Source: Clostridium sp. AM22-11AC (GTDB lineage Bacteria > Bacillota > Clostridia > Lachnospirales > Lachnospiraceae). From it: 64,000 bases of DNA. The notes under the pieces are model-generated. The model did not search any database, was not told the origin of the DNA, and saw only the letters and a program-made list of their open reading frames with translations. This document shows, piece by piece, positions 55,412 through 64,000 of this stretch. The translations under genes and the position numbers were made by a program. The stretch lies in NCBI RefSeq assembly GCF_003473545.1, contig NZ_QUCM01000015.1, positions 21,520 to 85,519 of the forward strand. Direction: 5' to 3'. Within the stretch, counting starts at the first letter, position 1, and every line of letters begins with the position of its first letter.

Positions 55412-57469
55412 ATGAAACGAAAAACAGACCGGGGGAGAATGAAATTTCGGGCGTTTATGGTCTGCGTTCTTTCTTTTCTGGTCGTTACAGGCAGTGCCTG
55501 TTTTTTAAACCGGGAACAGGAAAAGGAAGAAAAATTAAAGGCTGTTTATGCAGCGGAGTCCACAGTAAGCAGGGTAAAATCCCAGTTGAACCGGTATCTG
55601 GCGGAGTCAGAACTGGTGAAAAATATCATAGAGTCAGGATATGATATTGATGGAGAAAAATTTTCCATTTTATCCCAGATGATGCAGGATAAGCAAAATG
55701 TGATCGAGGCCCATGAACTGGCAAAGGACGGTATTGTTTCCCATATCTATCCCATGAAAGGGAATGAAGAGGCCATGGGGTTAAATATGCTGGAGCATCC
55801 GGACAGAAAGAAAGAGGCAAATCTGGCAAAAACAAGCGGTCAGTATACCATTGCAGGACCGTTTCCACTGGTCCAGGGCGGAAACGGCGCACTGCTTTTT
55901 GATCCTGTTTATGTAAAAGATGAAGCAGGGGAAGATACGTTTTGGGGCTTTTCCATTCTGGTATTAAACTGGGATCATTTTATGGAAGAAGTGGAAACAT
56001 ATAAACTGGAAGATGCGTCCTATCAGTATCTCATATGGAAAAATGGCACAGAACTGGGAGAAAAGCTGACGATTGCCCAGAGTGAAAAATTTTCCTTTAA
56101 GGACACACTGGAAGTAGCCTGTGATGTGCCTAATGATACCTGGTATTTTGAGATCGAGCCAAAAGCCGGATGGGTACCGCAGTCACAGATCGCTTTTGGG
56201 ATACTGATCGCAGCCCTTGTTTCAGGAGTGTTGACGGTTGGTTACTGGCAGTATGAGATGCAGCGTTATAAAGAGGCACTGTATGCGGAAAAGATCGAAC
56301 AGGCAGCAAAACGGGCGGAAGAAGCAAGTGAAGCCAAAACAAGATTTCTCTTTAACATGAGTCATGATATCCGGACTCCGATGAATGCGATCATCGGTTT
56401 TTCTGATCTTTTAGAGAAACATCTGGATGATAAAGAAAAAGTCCATGATTATATTAAGAAGATCCAGTTATCCGGTTCGTTTTTATTATCCCTGATCAAC
56501 TATGTTCTGGAAATGGCGCGGATCGAAAGCGGAAAGGCGACATTACGGACAGAAGTTGGGGATGCCCAGGAACTGTTAGGGGCATTAAATGCAGTTTTTG
56601 AACCGGCAGTGGAGAAGAAGCGGCTGAAATACAACTGTACGTTGGATGTAGAACACAGGTTTATCATCTGTGATGTGACAAAAGTGCGGGAGATCGTATT
56701 AAACATTATCAGCAATTCTGTTAAGTACACCCCGGAAGGCGGCAGCGTTACAGTACAGATCAAAGAGATCCCATGGGAGAAAGAGGGATGGACTGCATAC
56801 CGTATTCTGGTAGAAGATACGGGAATTGGCATGGGTGCAGAATATCTGCCTCATATTTTTGAAGAATTTACCAGAGAGCGGACCAGTACGGAAAGTAAGG
56901 TAGTAGGTGCCGGTCTGGGTCTTCCGATCGTAAAAGCCCTGATAGATCTTATGGGTGGAACGATCCAGGTAGAAAGCGAAAGGGGCAAAGGCAGCAAGTT
57001 TGAAGTTATTTTGCCTTTTGAGATCGCTTCTGAGGAAGAGGTCAAAGACAGTTATGTAAAGAAAGAAGAAAAGCTGTATAACAGATCTAAGGAGAAGCGC
57101 ATTCTTCTTGCAGAAGATAATGAGCTGAATGCGGAAATTGCCATAACCATACTGGAAGAAAATGGATTTAAAGTTGAGCGGGCAGAGGACGGATGTAAAT
57201 GTGTGGAACTGTTTTCAGAAAAGCCGGCAGGTTATTACAGCACCATTTTAATGGATATCCAGATGCCAAATATGGATGGCTATACAGCTTCAAGAAAGAT
57301 CCGTGGCATGGAACGGGAAGACGCAAAGGCGATCCCGATTATTGCCCTGACTGCCAATGCTTTTGATGAGGACCGGAATAAGGCGTTTGCTGCAGGTATG
57401 AACGGACATATTGCGAAACCGATTGATGTGGGGAGGATGGTCAGATCCATTGGAGCGTTAGTAAAATAA
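55412..57469 (+). CDS. Membrane-bound hybrid histidine kinase/response regulator
   Basis: The 685-residue protein senses an external signal. An N-terminal membrane segment ([21 protein letters not shown], from residue ~13, here abridged as [15 protein letters not shown]) is followed by a CHASE-like outer domain (~35-270), a second segment near 270-285, then HisKA with phosphorylated His in [17 protein letters not shown], a HATPase domain (N box [29 protein letters not shown]) and a C-terminal receiver ([13 protein letters not shown], phospho-Asp in [14 protein letters not shown]). Asp-to-His transfer is expected. No downstream DNA-binding regulator is adjacent. GAGGTTTACAT precedes the ATG. 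Confidence 0.9.
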   Translation: MKRKTDRGRMKFRAFMVCVLSFLVVTGSACFLNREQEKEEKLKAVYAAESTVSRVKSQLNRYLAESELVKNIIESGYDIDGEKFSILSQMMQDKQNVIEAHELAKDGIVSHIYPMKGNEEAMGLNMLEHPDRKKEANLAKTSGQYTIAGPFPLVQGGNGALLFDPVYVKDEAGEDTFWGFSILVLNWDHFMEEVETYKLEDASYQYLIWKNGTELGEKLTIAQSEKFSFKDTLEVACDVPNDTWYFEIEPKAGWVPQSQIAFGILIAALVSGVLTVGYWQYEMQRYKEALYAEKIEQAAKRAEEASEAKTRFLFNMSHDIRTPMNAIIGFSDLLEKHLDDKEKVHDYIKKIQLSGSFLLSLINYVLEMARIESGKATLRTEVGDAQELLGALNAVFEPAVEKKRLKYNCTLDVEHRFIICDVTKVREIVLNIISNSVKYTPEGGSVTVQIKEIPWEKEGWTAYRILVEDTGIGMGAEYLPHIFEEFTRERTSTESKVVGAGLGLPIVKALIDLMGGTIQVESERGKGSKFEVILPFEIASEEEVKDSYVKKEEKLYNRSKEKRILLAEDNELNAEIAITILEENGFKVERAEDGCKCVELFSEKPAGYYSTILMDIQMPNMDGYTASRKIRGMEREDAKAIPIIALTANAFDEDRNKAFAAGMNGHIAKPIDVGRMVRSIGALVK

Positions 57470-57499
57470 GTGTTAGTGAGATAAATGTCAGCCCAACAG

Positions 57500-57548
57500 A
57501 AAAGGATATTGTCAGGCGGTATAAAAACAGTCTGGCAATATCCTTTTT
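57500..57548. terminator. Bidirectional terminator between the kinase and nagB
   Basis: AAAAGGATATTGTCAG pairs with CTGGCAATATCCTTTT. T runs are present on both strands and the genes converge. Confidence 0.85.
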
Positions 57549-57615
57549 AGTTTCCATGCATTTGCAAGAAGCTGCCGGTGGCAGGTTCTGTAAATGAGGG
57601 TGTAAGTTATATGAG

Positions 57616-58374
<759 letters not shown>

Positions 58375-58384
58375 TTATGATACC

Positions 58385-58463
58385 AGTATACCTGGTTTGG
58401 CGGGAAATTCAATAGAAAGGAGGCAAGAAAAAAACTGACAGGGATGTAGAAGTATGGTATGCT
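58385..58463. promoter_or_regulatory. Divergent promoters of nagB and the FKBP gene
   Basis: Minus strand: TTGAAT (58407-58412), 16 bp, TATACT (58385-58390), for nagB. Plus strand: CTGACA (58435-58440), 17 bp, TATGCT (58458-58463), for the FKBP gene. Confidence 0.6.
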
Positions 58464-58558
58464 AGGAAAGAGTGGACCATCTGCGTCAGCAGACATAAAA
58501 AACGTGCCAGCGCAGGGTTCATAAGTCTATAATAACCACCCCAACGGAGGATTAAATC

Positions 58559-58996
58559 ATGGAAATCACAGGACGCAATGTAGGAAAGACATGCCGCACC
58601 CATTATAAAGGTACTTTTAATGATGGAACCCAGTTTGACTCTTCTTATGACAGAGGCGAACCATTAGAGTTCGTATGCGGCGCAGGCCAGATGATCAAAG
58701 GCTTTGACGCAGCAGTGGCTGATATGGAAGTAGGAGAGGTAAAGGATATCCATCTGATGCCGGAAGAAGCATACGGCCAGCCAAATCCGGACGCGATCTT
58801 TGAACTGGAGATCGAGCAGCTTCCAGGTTCTGAGGATCTGACTGTAGGCCAGCAGGTATATCTGACCAATCAGATGGGCCAGCCATTCCCTGTAAAAGTT
58901 ACTGCAAAGACAGAGAAGACCATTACTTTTGACGCAAATCATGAAATGGCAGGAAAAGAGCTGAACTTTAAGATCGAGCTGGTAGAAGTGAAATAA
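58559..58996 (+). CDS. FKBP-type peptidyl-prolyl isomerase, SlyD-like
   Basis: The 145-residue cytosolic isomerase and chaperone has the FKBP segment DGTQFDSSYDRGEPLEFVCGAGQMIKGFD near residue 22 (cited in part) and an inserted flap domain with PEEAYGQPNPDAIFE. It lacks the His/Cys-rich metal tail of E. coli SlyD. GGAGG precedes the ATG. Confidence 0.88.
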   Translation: MEITGRNVGKTCRTHYKGTFNDGTQFDSSYDRGEPLEFVCGAGQMIKGFDAAVADMEVGEVKDIHLMPEEAYGQPNPDAIFELEIEQLPGSEDLTVGQQVYLTNQMGQPFPVKVTAKTEKTITFDANHEMAGKELNFKIELVEVK

Positions 58997-59131
58997 TAAA
59001 AATTTAATTTCTGGACGGAAGTAAATATAGAAAGCAGCAGTGTATATTTTACCCGCATTTCCACATACTACCCATAAGACACACAATATGGAAACAGAGA
59101 TGTTTTGTGGTATGCAGGAGGAATAAACGTT

Positions 59132-59680
59132 ATGAAAGCTACAGGAATCGTAAGAAGGATCGATGACCTTGGACGTGTGGTGATCCCAAAAGAGATACGA
59201 AGGACCTTGCGTTTGCGGGAAGGAACACCTTTAGAGATATTTACAGACCGTGAGGGGGAGATCATTTTAAAGAAATATTCCCCTATGGTGGAGCTGGCTG
59301 CTTTTGCCGGACAGTATGCAGAGGCCATGTCCCAGGCAACGGGCCTGATCGTGTGCATCACGGACCGGGATCAGGTGATCGCAGTATCCGGCGGTGCCAG
59401 AAAAGAACTGCTGCAAAAAGCCATCAGCCCTTCCCTGGAGCGGGTGATCGGTGAACGCCAGGTCGTGCAATCCGGAAAAGATGAAAAAAGCTTTGTCCAG
59501 CTGGTAGATGAAGAATTAGAAGGTATTACCGCCCAGGTGGTAGCCCCTATTATCTGCGAAGGCGATGCAATCGGCGCTGTAGCCATTATGAGCCGGGAGC
59601 CAAGAGCGCGGTTTGGAGAAATGGAAATGAAGCTGGCTGCCACTGCCTGCGGATTTTTAGGACGGCAGATGGAAAGCTGA
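59132..59680 (+). CDS. spoVT: Stage V sporulation regulator SpoVT
   Basis: SpoVT is a tetrameric regulator of forespore genes controlled by sigma-G. The 182-residue protein has an AbrB swapped-hairpin DNA-binding domain (MKATGIVRRIDDLGRVVIPK, then RRTLRLREGTPLEIF) and a C-terminal GAF-like domain (~55-182). Its length and arrangement are typical. The ATG at 59132 follows AGGAGG; an upstream in-frame start is unlikely. A terminator follows. Confidence 0.94.
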   Translation: MKATGIVRRIDDLGRVVIPKEIRRTLRLREGTPLEIFTDREGEIILKKYSPMVELAAFAGQYAEAMSQATGLIVCITDRDQVIAVSGGARKELLQKAISPSLERVIGERQVVQSGKDEKSFVQLVDEELEGITAQVVAPIICEGDAIGAVAIMSREPRARFGEMEMKLAATACGFLGRQMES

Positions 59681-59727
59681 AACAAAGAAATATGGATCAG
59701 TAATAGGAATAATAGGAACAGCAATGC

Positions 59728-59758
59728 AAAAGCCCCCAGGCAAAACCTGGGGGCTTTT
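59728..59758. terminator. Terminator between spoVT and the second TRAP operon
   Basis: AAAAGCCCCCAGG pairs with CCTGGGGGCTTTT around a CAAAA loop, a perfect 13-bp stem with T's on both strands. Confidence 0.95.
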
Positions 59759-59814
59759 GGCAAGAGAAAAAAGTTAAGTACCTAATATGAGAAAGGGCAG
59801 TCAGTCCCTTTTCA

Positions 59815-61089
59815 TCAGATTAAAAATGTACAGAAGGTTTCAGAGAATACGCAGCAGAAGAAGACTGCCACATATCCAATGAGGAATGGGATCTCTGCTT
59901 TTGCAATATCGCCCATTTTCAGACCGGATACGGTAGAAGCGGAGAAGATGTTTACTGCAACCGGAGGTGTCATGGTACCAACTACGTTGGAGATGCACAC
60001 GATCATGCCGAAGTGGATCACGTCAATGCCCATACTCTGGGCAATAGGCCAGAGGACCGGTACTAAAAGAACGGCAATCGCGGTTCCTTCCATGAATGTA
60101 CCGAAGATCAGCAGGATAATGGCAACTACGAAGCAGAACAGCGCGGAATTTAAATGCATGCTGATAACTGCGTTTACCAGTGCCTGGGAAGCGCCTGAGA
60201 AGGTAAATACCCAGGAGAAAGCGGTAGAAGCTGCGATGATGAATAAGATCATGGCAGAGCTTTTCGCGGAATCTTTTAAAATGGGGACCAGTTCTTTTAC
60301 AGTCAGTTCTTTGTAGATGAACAGTCCGGCAATGGCAGCCCATACAACTGCGATGGCAGCACTTTCTGTTGCTGTCAGCATACCGGAGTAGATGCCGCCA
60401 AGGATGATGATGGGGGTCATCAGCGCCGGGATGGCATCTAAGAAGATCTTAAAGATCTCAGAAGGGCTGCGCTTTACAGCCTGTTTTGGCCAGTTTTCCT
60501 TTTTTGCGTAAAAGAGAACTTCTGTCATTAATACAAGCATGATCACAATACCGATGAGCATGCCCTGTTTAAACATGTTTCCAACAGAAGCGCCTGTTAA
60601 AGTACAGTAGATGACCATGATGATAGATGGGGGGATGATCGGTCCAAGACCACCGGATACAACTAACAGTCCGGCTGTACGGTCACCTGGGTAGCCAAGC
60701 TTTACCATATCATTGTAGAGCATGGTACCGATAGCAATAACAGTTGCAGGAGCGGAACCGGATAAGGCTGCGAAGAATGCGCAGGCTAAAACCAGTGCCA
60801 GGCTCATTCCGCCGCGCACATTGCCTACCAGGCAGTTGGCGAAATTTACGATACGACGGGAGATACCACCTTTGGTCATCAGATTTCCGGCGAGTACGAA
60901 GAAAGCGATGGCCATAATGGAAGTAGACTGCAGTCCGCCGAAGATACGCTGTGCGATAACGGTGGAGGAAGCGGACAGACCGCCGAATACTACGGAGCAA
61001 AGGGAAGCCACTCCCAGGGAGATGGAAACCGGAACTCCTACAATAAGACATACAGCAAACGCTGCGAAAAGGATGATACCTGCACTCAT
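59815..61089 (-). CDS. dctM: TRAP transporter large membrane subunit (second system)
   Basis: The 424-residue DctM-family protein has about 12 hydrophobic segments and the blocks FFVLAGNLMTKGGISRRI, FFAALSGSAPATVIAIG, PSIIMVIYCTLTG and VGTMTPPVAVNIFSASTVSG. It overlaps the small subunit by 4 nt (ATGA). It is clearly a paralogue of the TRAP system at 44.4 kb with a different sequence; substrate unknown. Confidence 0.93.
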   Translation of the reverse strand: MSAGIILFAAFAVCLIVGVPVSISLGVASLCSVVFGGLSASSTVIAQRIFGGLQSTSIMAIAFFVLAGNLMTKGGISRRIVNFANCLVGNVRGGMSLALVLACAFFAALSGSAPATVIAIGTMLYNDMVKLGYPGDRTAGLLVVSGGLGPIIPPSIIMVIYCTLTGASVGNMFKQGMLIGIVIMLVLMTEVLFYAKKENWPKQAVKRSPSEIFKIFLDAIPALMTPIIILGGIYSGMLTATESAAIAVVWAAIAGLFIYKELTVKELVPILKDSAKSSAMILFIIAASTAFSWVFTFSGASQALVNAVISMHLNSALFCFVVAIILLIFGTFMEGTAIAVLLVPVLWPIAQSMGIDVIHFGMIVCISNVVGTMTPPVAVNIFSASTVSGLKMGDIAKAEIPFLIGYVAVFFCCVFSETFCTFLI

Positions 61090-61586
61090 GCTTCTGCCTC
61101 CTTATTCTTTAAATCGATGATCTTTTCTACGAGGATCACAGTCTGGATCAGTAAGATCAGTCCAAAGGTAAGTACCAGTGAGAAATACATGGCAGACATA
61201 GGGATCTTTAATACAGGAGTTGTCTGACCAGTCTGGATCTGTTTTAAAAATAAGGCGGTGCCGGCCTTTAACATAACAGCGGTAAAGACCTCTAACACGA
61301 TCTGCTCAACAATGGATACCACTTTTTTGGTGACTCCGTGAAGCTTTTCAATAATAGCGGTAACAGCAACCTGCGTGCCGTCACGAAGACCTACTTCTGT
61401 GCCTAACAGAGCCATATAGATCATACTGTACATGGCCACTTCTTCCGTCCATGGCATGGAGGCTTTGATAAAGTTGCGGTTGATGACTGCGACAAAGTAA
61501 GCGGCCACCATGGCAATAAATGCAATGATCATAATGGCATATTCTACTTTTGTGACATAGGACAGCAGCTTTTTAATACCTTTCAT
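61086..61586 (-). CDS. dctQ: TRAP transporter small membrane subunit (second system)
   Basis: The 166-residue DctQ-family protein has four hydrophobic segments and the family block MPWTEEVAMYSMIYMALLGTEVGLRD (cited in part) near residue 40. GGAGAGGG precedes the ATG. The expected DctP binding-protein gene is absent: directly upstream is a structured 162-bp element and then an unrelated lipoprotein gene. Confidence 0.88.
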   Translation of the reverse strand: MKGIKKLLSYVTKVEYAIMIIAFIAMVAAYFVAVINRNFIKASMPWTEEVAMYSMIYMALLGTEVGLRDGTQVAVTAIIEKLHGVTKKVVSIVEQIVLEVFTAVMLKAGTALFLKQIQTGQTTPVLKIPMSAMYFSLVLTFGLILLIQTVILVEKIIDLKNKEAEA

Positions 61587-61668
61587 AGTTCCCTCTCCAA
61601 TCTCATTTTCCGACCTCTTTCAGAGCATGTTTTCAGTTGTCTGCCAGCAGATGATTTTGATGCAAACA

Positions 61669-61830
61669 TTTTGTTGCAGTTCAGTCATGACATCTTCTTG
61701 TTTCCATGTTCATGAAAACAAGAAGCATGGTGGTTCACCATATGCTGATTTGTATGAGAAAGCGCTTATGCAAGCAGGCTTGCAACACACTTTTTCATAC
61801 AAACCAGCGCATGACTGAACTGTAACAAAA
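61669..61830. repeat. Element with 21-bp inverted ends and three inner hairpins
   Basis: TTTTGTTGCAGTTCAGTCATG (61669-61689, 21 bp) is matched by its inverse at 61810-61830 with one mismatch. Inside are three hairpins: CTTCTTGTTT/AAACAAGAAG (61694-61725), ATGGTG/CACCAT (61727-61741) and TTTGTATGA.AAAG/CTTT.TCATACAAA (61749-61803), the last capped by GCAAGC/GCTTGC. The whole could fold as a cross-shaped DNA or a four-helix RNA. It resembles a miniature transposable element or a large leader RNA. A 63-codon frame covers it but is not protein-like. Confidence 0.6.
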
Positions 61831-61834
61831 TAAT

Positions 61835-61874
61835 AAGATGTCTGATGTAATTAAAATACCACATCAGACATCTT
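61835..61874 (-). terminator. Terminator-like hairpin after the DUF885 gene
   Basis: AAGATGTCTGATGT (61835-61848) and ACATCAGACATCTT (61861-61874) are a perfect 14-bp stem. On the minus strand ATTATTTTG follows, a modest T tract. The rest of the 393-bp gap 61587-61979 is AT-rich without further features. Confidence 0.65.
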
Positions 61875-61979
61875 ACGTCAATGTATTATCAGAAAATTAA
61901 CACGATTTTAATATCAAAAAGATGATATTATATTTATTAACGACATTTTAACAACAATTAATATTGTTTTCAAACAAAT

Positions 61980-63851
61980 CTAATTGCTGCTGCCATTTTG
62001 TATCAGCCACTGTGTAAAATAATTTCGGATCACACTGAAAGGTGCCGGACCTATATCCAGGAGAAAGCGGTTAAATTCTAACAGGGAGAAGTTGGCTCCC
62101 AGTCTTTGCTGTGCTTCTTCTCTCATATTTAAAAATTCCAGGTAACCAGTGTAATAGGAGAGGTAGTTGGAAGGATTTTCCACTACTTCATAGTAAATGG
62201 AAGAGATGACAGAAGGATCATCGATCTGGAAGTACATAGTCAGATAATCGTTTACCTGGTCCATATCCCAGCCCTCGTAGTGGATGTTAATGTCCAACAG
62301 GGCATAAAGGGCAAGTGTAAAGGCGGCATTGTGCTGCAAAAGTTCACCTACCTGCTCCTCCATGCCATGATCCAGTGTGTAGGCGTAGTATTCCGCATAA
62401 GTTCCCCAGCCTTCTACATATCCCTGAAAATCAAGGACATTCCGCAGGTTACAGGTGTTATGCTGGTTAAAGTAATTGGTCTGGTACATATGTCCCGGAT
62501 AGCCTTCATGGGCCATGGTGGTGTAGAGGGAGCCGGCATCTGTACTCTGGTTATTAATGTAAATGGAATTGTCTTCCGGCCGGTCAATAGGTACTGTAAG
62601 ATAGAAAGCAGGGCTTAAAAAGCCTTCTAATGTTTTTGGCACATTTTTAATGGTATAGTTACAGTCATTTACAGGCGGGAAATCTGCCTGGGACTGGGCT
62701 TTCAGATCCTCTAAAATGTCCTTAGGTTCCGTCAGGGTAAAGGGGGAAGAGTCCAGTTTATCGCCTAAAGACGGATCATCGCTTAACAGCTGGTTCACGG
62801 CTGCCAGTTCCTTTGACATCTGCTTGTTAATGGCCTGTTTTAAGGCAGAAACATCACTGTAGGAGGTTCCGGTGCTGGCATTTACCAGATATTCATAATA
62901 TTTCCGGCCTTCCGGGTAGTAGTAAAGTCCCTTGTCATTGGAACCTGTTCCTTTTAAACTCTCCAGACCGCTGATCAGCCGTTCATAGGCAGGTACGAAA
63001 TGTTCGTCGATGGCTTTTTTATTTTTTGCCTTATAATCGGCTTTTTCCTGGTCTGAAAGACCGCCCATTTCATCTAAACGGGAAGAAAAAGTCTCTGCCA
63101 TAAAGCTGTGGTCTGCGTCAATAAGATAAGCATTGCAGGAGCGGATGATATTGTCGATAACGGTATCACACATGCCAAGATCCGCCTGGGCCCGCTCTGT
63201 TTCAAAGGCAATGAGAGAGTCATAATAGGTGTCAATGGATGACAAAAGAGACAGGTAATCATCTACATCCTGTTTCCTGTAAAAAGTATATTCAGATAAA
63301 AGGATAGGGAGTTGGGACTGGATGCCAAGGGTGGTGGATAAAGGCTGGTCATACAGCTCTAATCCATCAGAGGACAGAAGAGTATTAATGTAGGAAGAAA
63401 GAATGGTATAGGTAAGCAGCTGGTCTTTGGATAAAAGACGGGTATCCATAGCTTCAAGGTCTGCTTTGATCTGTTTTGCCTCTTCAAGGTCCTTTCGTGT
63501 ATCTTCAGCGGAAGCAGTTCCAAGAGTGCGGTCATAATCGGTAATGCCGTAACTTTCCGGGTCTGCAAGTGTATAGTGAAGGGTAAGAAGGGACTGGGAG
63601 GCTTCCTGTTTAAACAGGTTTTCCGTGTACTGGTCAAAGGCTTCCCGGGCTGCAGCCAGGGCTGCTTCGTCTGGCTGGCTGGCGGAGTCGTCAGAAGAGT
63701 TTTCAGTTGCTTCTTCTGCAATGGTTTCCTGAGAGGTATTTTTGTCTGCTTTCGGTGCAGAATTTGGAAAAAGTGAGCAGCCGGTAATAAGGCACAGGGA
63801 TAACACCAGTGCAAGAATGGCATGCAGATATTTTTGTGTTCTCTGTTTCAT
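61980..63851 (-). CDS. DUF885 family lipoprotein, putative zinc peptidase
   Basis: The 623-residue protein has a signal peptide ending in a lipobox (MKQRTQKYLHAILALVLSLC, then LITGC), a Ser/Glu-rich linker and a long alpha-helical DUF885 domain. The putative metal motif is TTMAHEGYPGHMYQ (HExxxH-like, with one more residue between the two His than in HEXXH) near residue 450. The family is assumed to hold metallopeptidases, some reported as dipeptide or amide hydrolases, but activity here is unproven. It lies at the outer membrane face. The start at 63851 follows AAAGGAG. Its promoter would lie in 63852-64000. Confidence 0.82.
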   Translation of the reverse strand: MKQRTQKYLHAILALVLSLCLITGCSLFPNSAPKADKNTSQETIAEEATENSSDDSASQPDEAALAAAREAFDQYTENLFKQEASQSLLTLHYTLADPESYGITDYDRTLGTASAEDTRKDLEEAKQIKADLEAMDTRLLSKDQLLTYTILSSYINTLLSSDGLELYDQPLSTTLGIQSQLPILLSEYTFYRKQDVDDYLSLLSSIDTYYDSLIAFETERAQADLGMCDTVIDNIIRSCNAYLIDADHSFMAETFSSRLDEMGGLSDQEKADYKAKNKKAIDEHFVPAYERLISGLESLKGTGSNDKGLYYYPEGRKYYEYLVNASTGTSYSDVSALKQAINKQMSKELAAVNQLLSDDPSLGDKLDSSPFTLTEPKDILEDLKAQSQADFPPVNDCNYTIKNVPKTLEGFLSPAFYLTVPIDRPEDNSIYINNQSTDAGSLYTTMAHEGYPGHMYQTNYFNQHNTCNLRNVLDFQGYVEGWGTYAEYYAYTLDHGMEEQVGELLQHNAAFTLALYALLDINIHYEGWDMDQVNDYLTMYFQIDDPSVISSIYYEVVENPSNYLSYYTGYLEFLNMREEAQQRLGANFSLLEFNRFLLDIGPAPFSVIRNYFTQWLIQNGSSN

Positions 63852-64000
63852 AAAAATCTCCTTTTTGGGATACAATGATCGTCCATGATACCGGATTGCT
63901 ACGTGCTTTGCACTCTAGCATCGGATTTTAGACCTTTTGACACTGGTGTCATTATATATTATATGTAGGAAAATTACAACGTATGTGGCATAGGGCGTCT

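Noticed and set aside
61627..61818. A 63-codon plus-strand frame in the 162-bp element
   Set aside because: The frame is explained by the inverted repeats, has no ribosome site and no recognisable protein features.

Overview
The window looks like a chromosomal segment of an anaerobic, spore-forming Clostridia species, most likely Lachnospiraceae. Reasons: moderate GC content, strong AGGAGG-type ribosome binding sites, the sporulation-linked regulators SpoVG and SpoVT, the GlgC/GlgD glycogen pair, a TM1266-type hydrogenase-associated ACT protein, a QueT importer, and many ABC, TRAP and PTS uptake systems with short operons ended by clean intrinsic terminators. I cannot name the genus. I saw no rRNA, tRNA, CRISPR array, phage or intact IS element.

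Layout. 1-2.5 kb: a TPP riboswitch with its own promoter and terminator controls thiD-cytX (HMP kinase and predicted HMP importer). 2.5-7 kb (minus): YhaO/YhaN-like nuclease pair and asnS. 7.4-10.2 kb: glgC-glgD and spoVG. 10.6-15.7 kb: a 1198-residue NRPS-like protein (adenylation, carrier, condensation, truncated second adenylation tail) followed by an FAD oxidoreductase. 16-18 kb: queT behind a structured, possibly preQ1-sensing leader, then a lone AAA ATPase preceded by phased 10-bp repeats. 18-24.7 kb: an MBL hydrolase, a sugar ABC importer without ATPase, and divergently a LacI regulator fused to a cytoplasmic solute-binding-protein domain. 24.8-30 kb: a GT51 transglycosylase, pth, mfd and a TM1266 protein. 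30.4-33 kb: a cytosolic ParB-like/BMP-fold protein coupled to a metallophosphoesterase. 33-37.4 kb: a GntR regulator and a GH1 phospho-glycosidase with cellobiose-type PTS EIIC-EIIB-EIIA.

37.4-47.4 kb: a flavoprotein, a GntR-PBP1 (AraR-like) repressor, an iron alcohol dehydrogenase and, divergently, an operon of HIT protein, TRAP transporter (DctP-DctQ-DctM) and IlvD/Edd-family dehydratase. Repeated TTTGTTGA or TTGACA half-sites at the three promoters suggest one regulon, plausibly for a sugar acid. 47.5-55.1 kb (minus): a peptide ABC importer (DppD-F-A-B-C), an M24 aminopeptidase and a degenerate cyclophilin, forming a peptide uptake and breakdown block. 55.4-59.7 kb: a hybrid sensor kinase, nagB, a SlyD-like FKBP and spoVT. 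59.8-63.9 kb (minus): a second TRAP membrane pair without its binding protein, preceded by a 162-bp element with 21-bp inverted ends, and a DUF885 lipoprotein.

A recurring theme is periplasmic-binding-protein folds used inside the cell: the LacI-SBP fusion, the ParB-like/BMP protein and the GntR-PBP1 repressor. The least familiar items are the LacI-SBP fusion, the ParB-like/BMP protein, the NRPS-like/oxidoreductase pair and the cruciform-like element at 61.7 kb.
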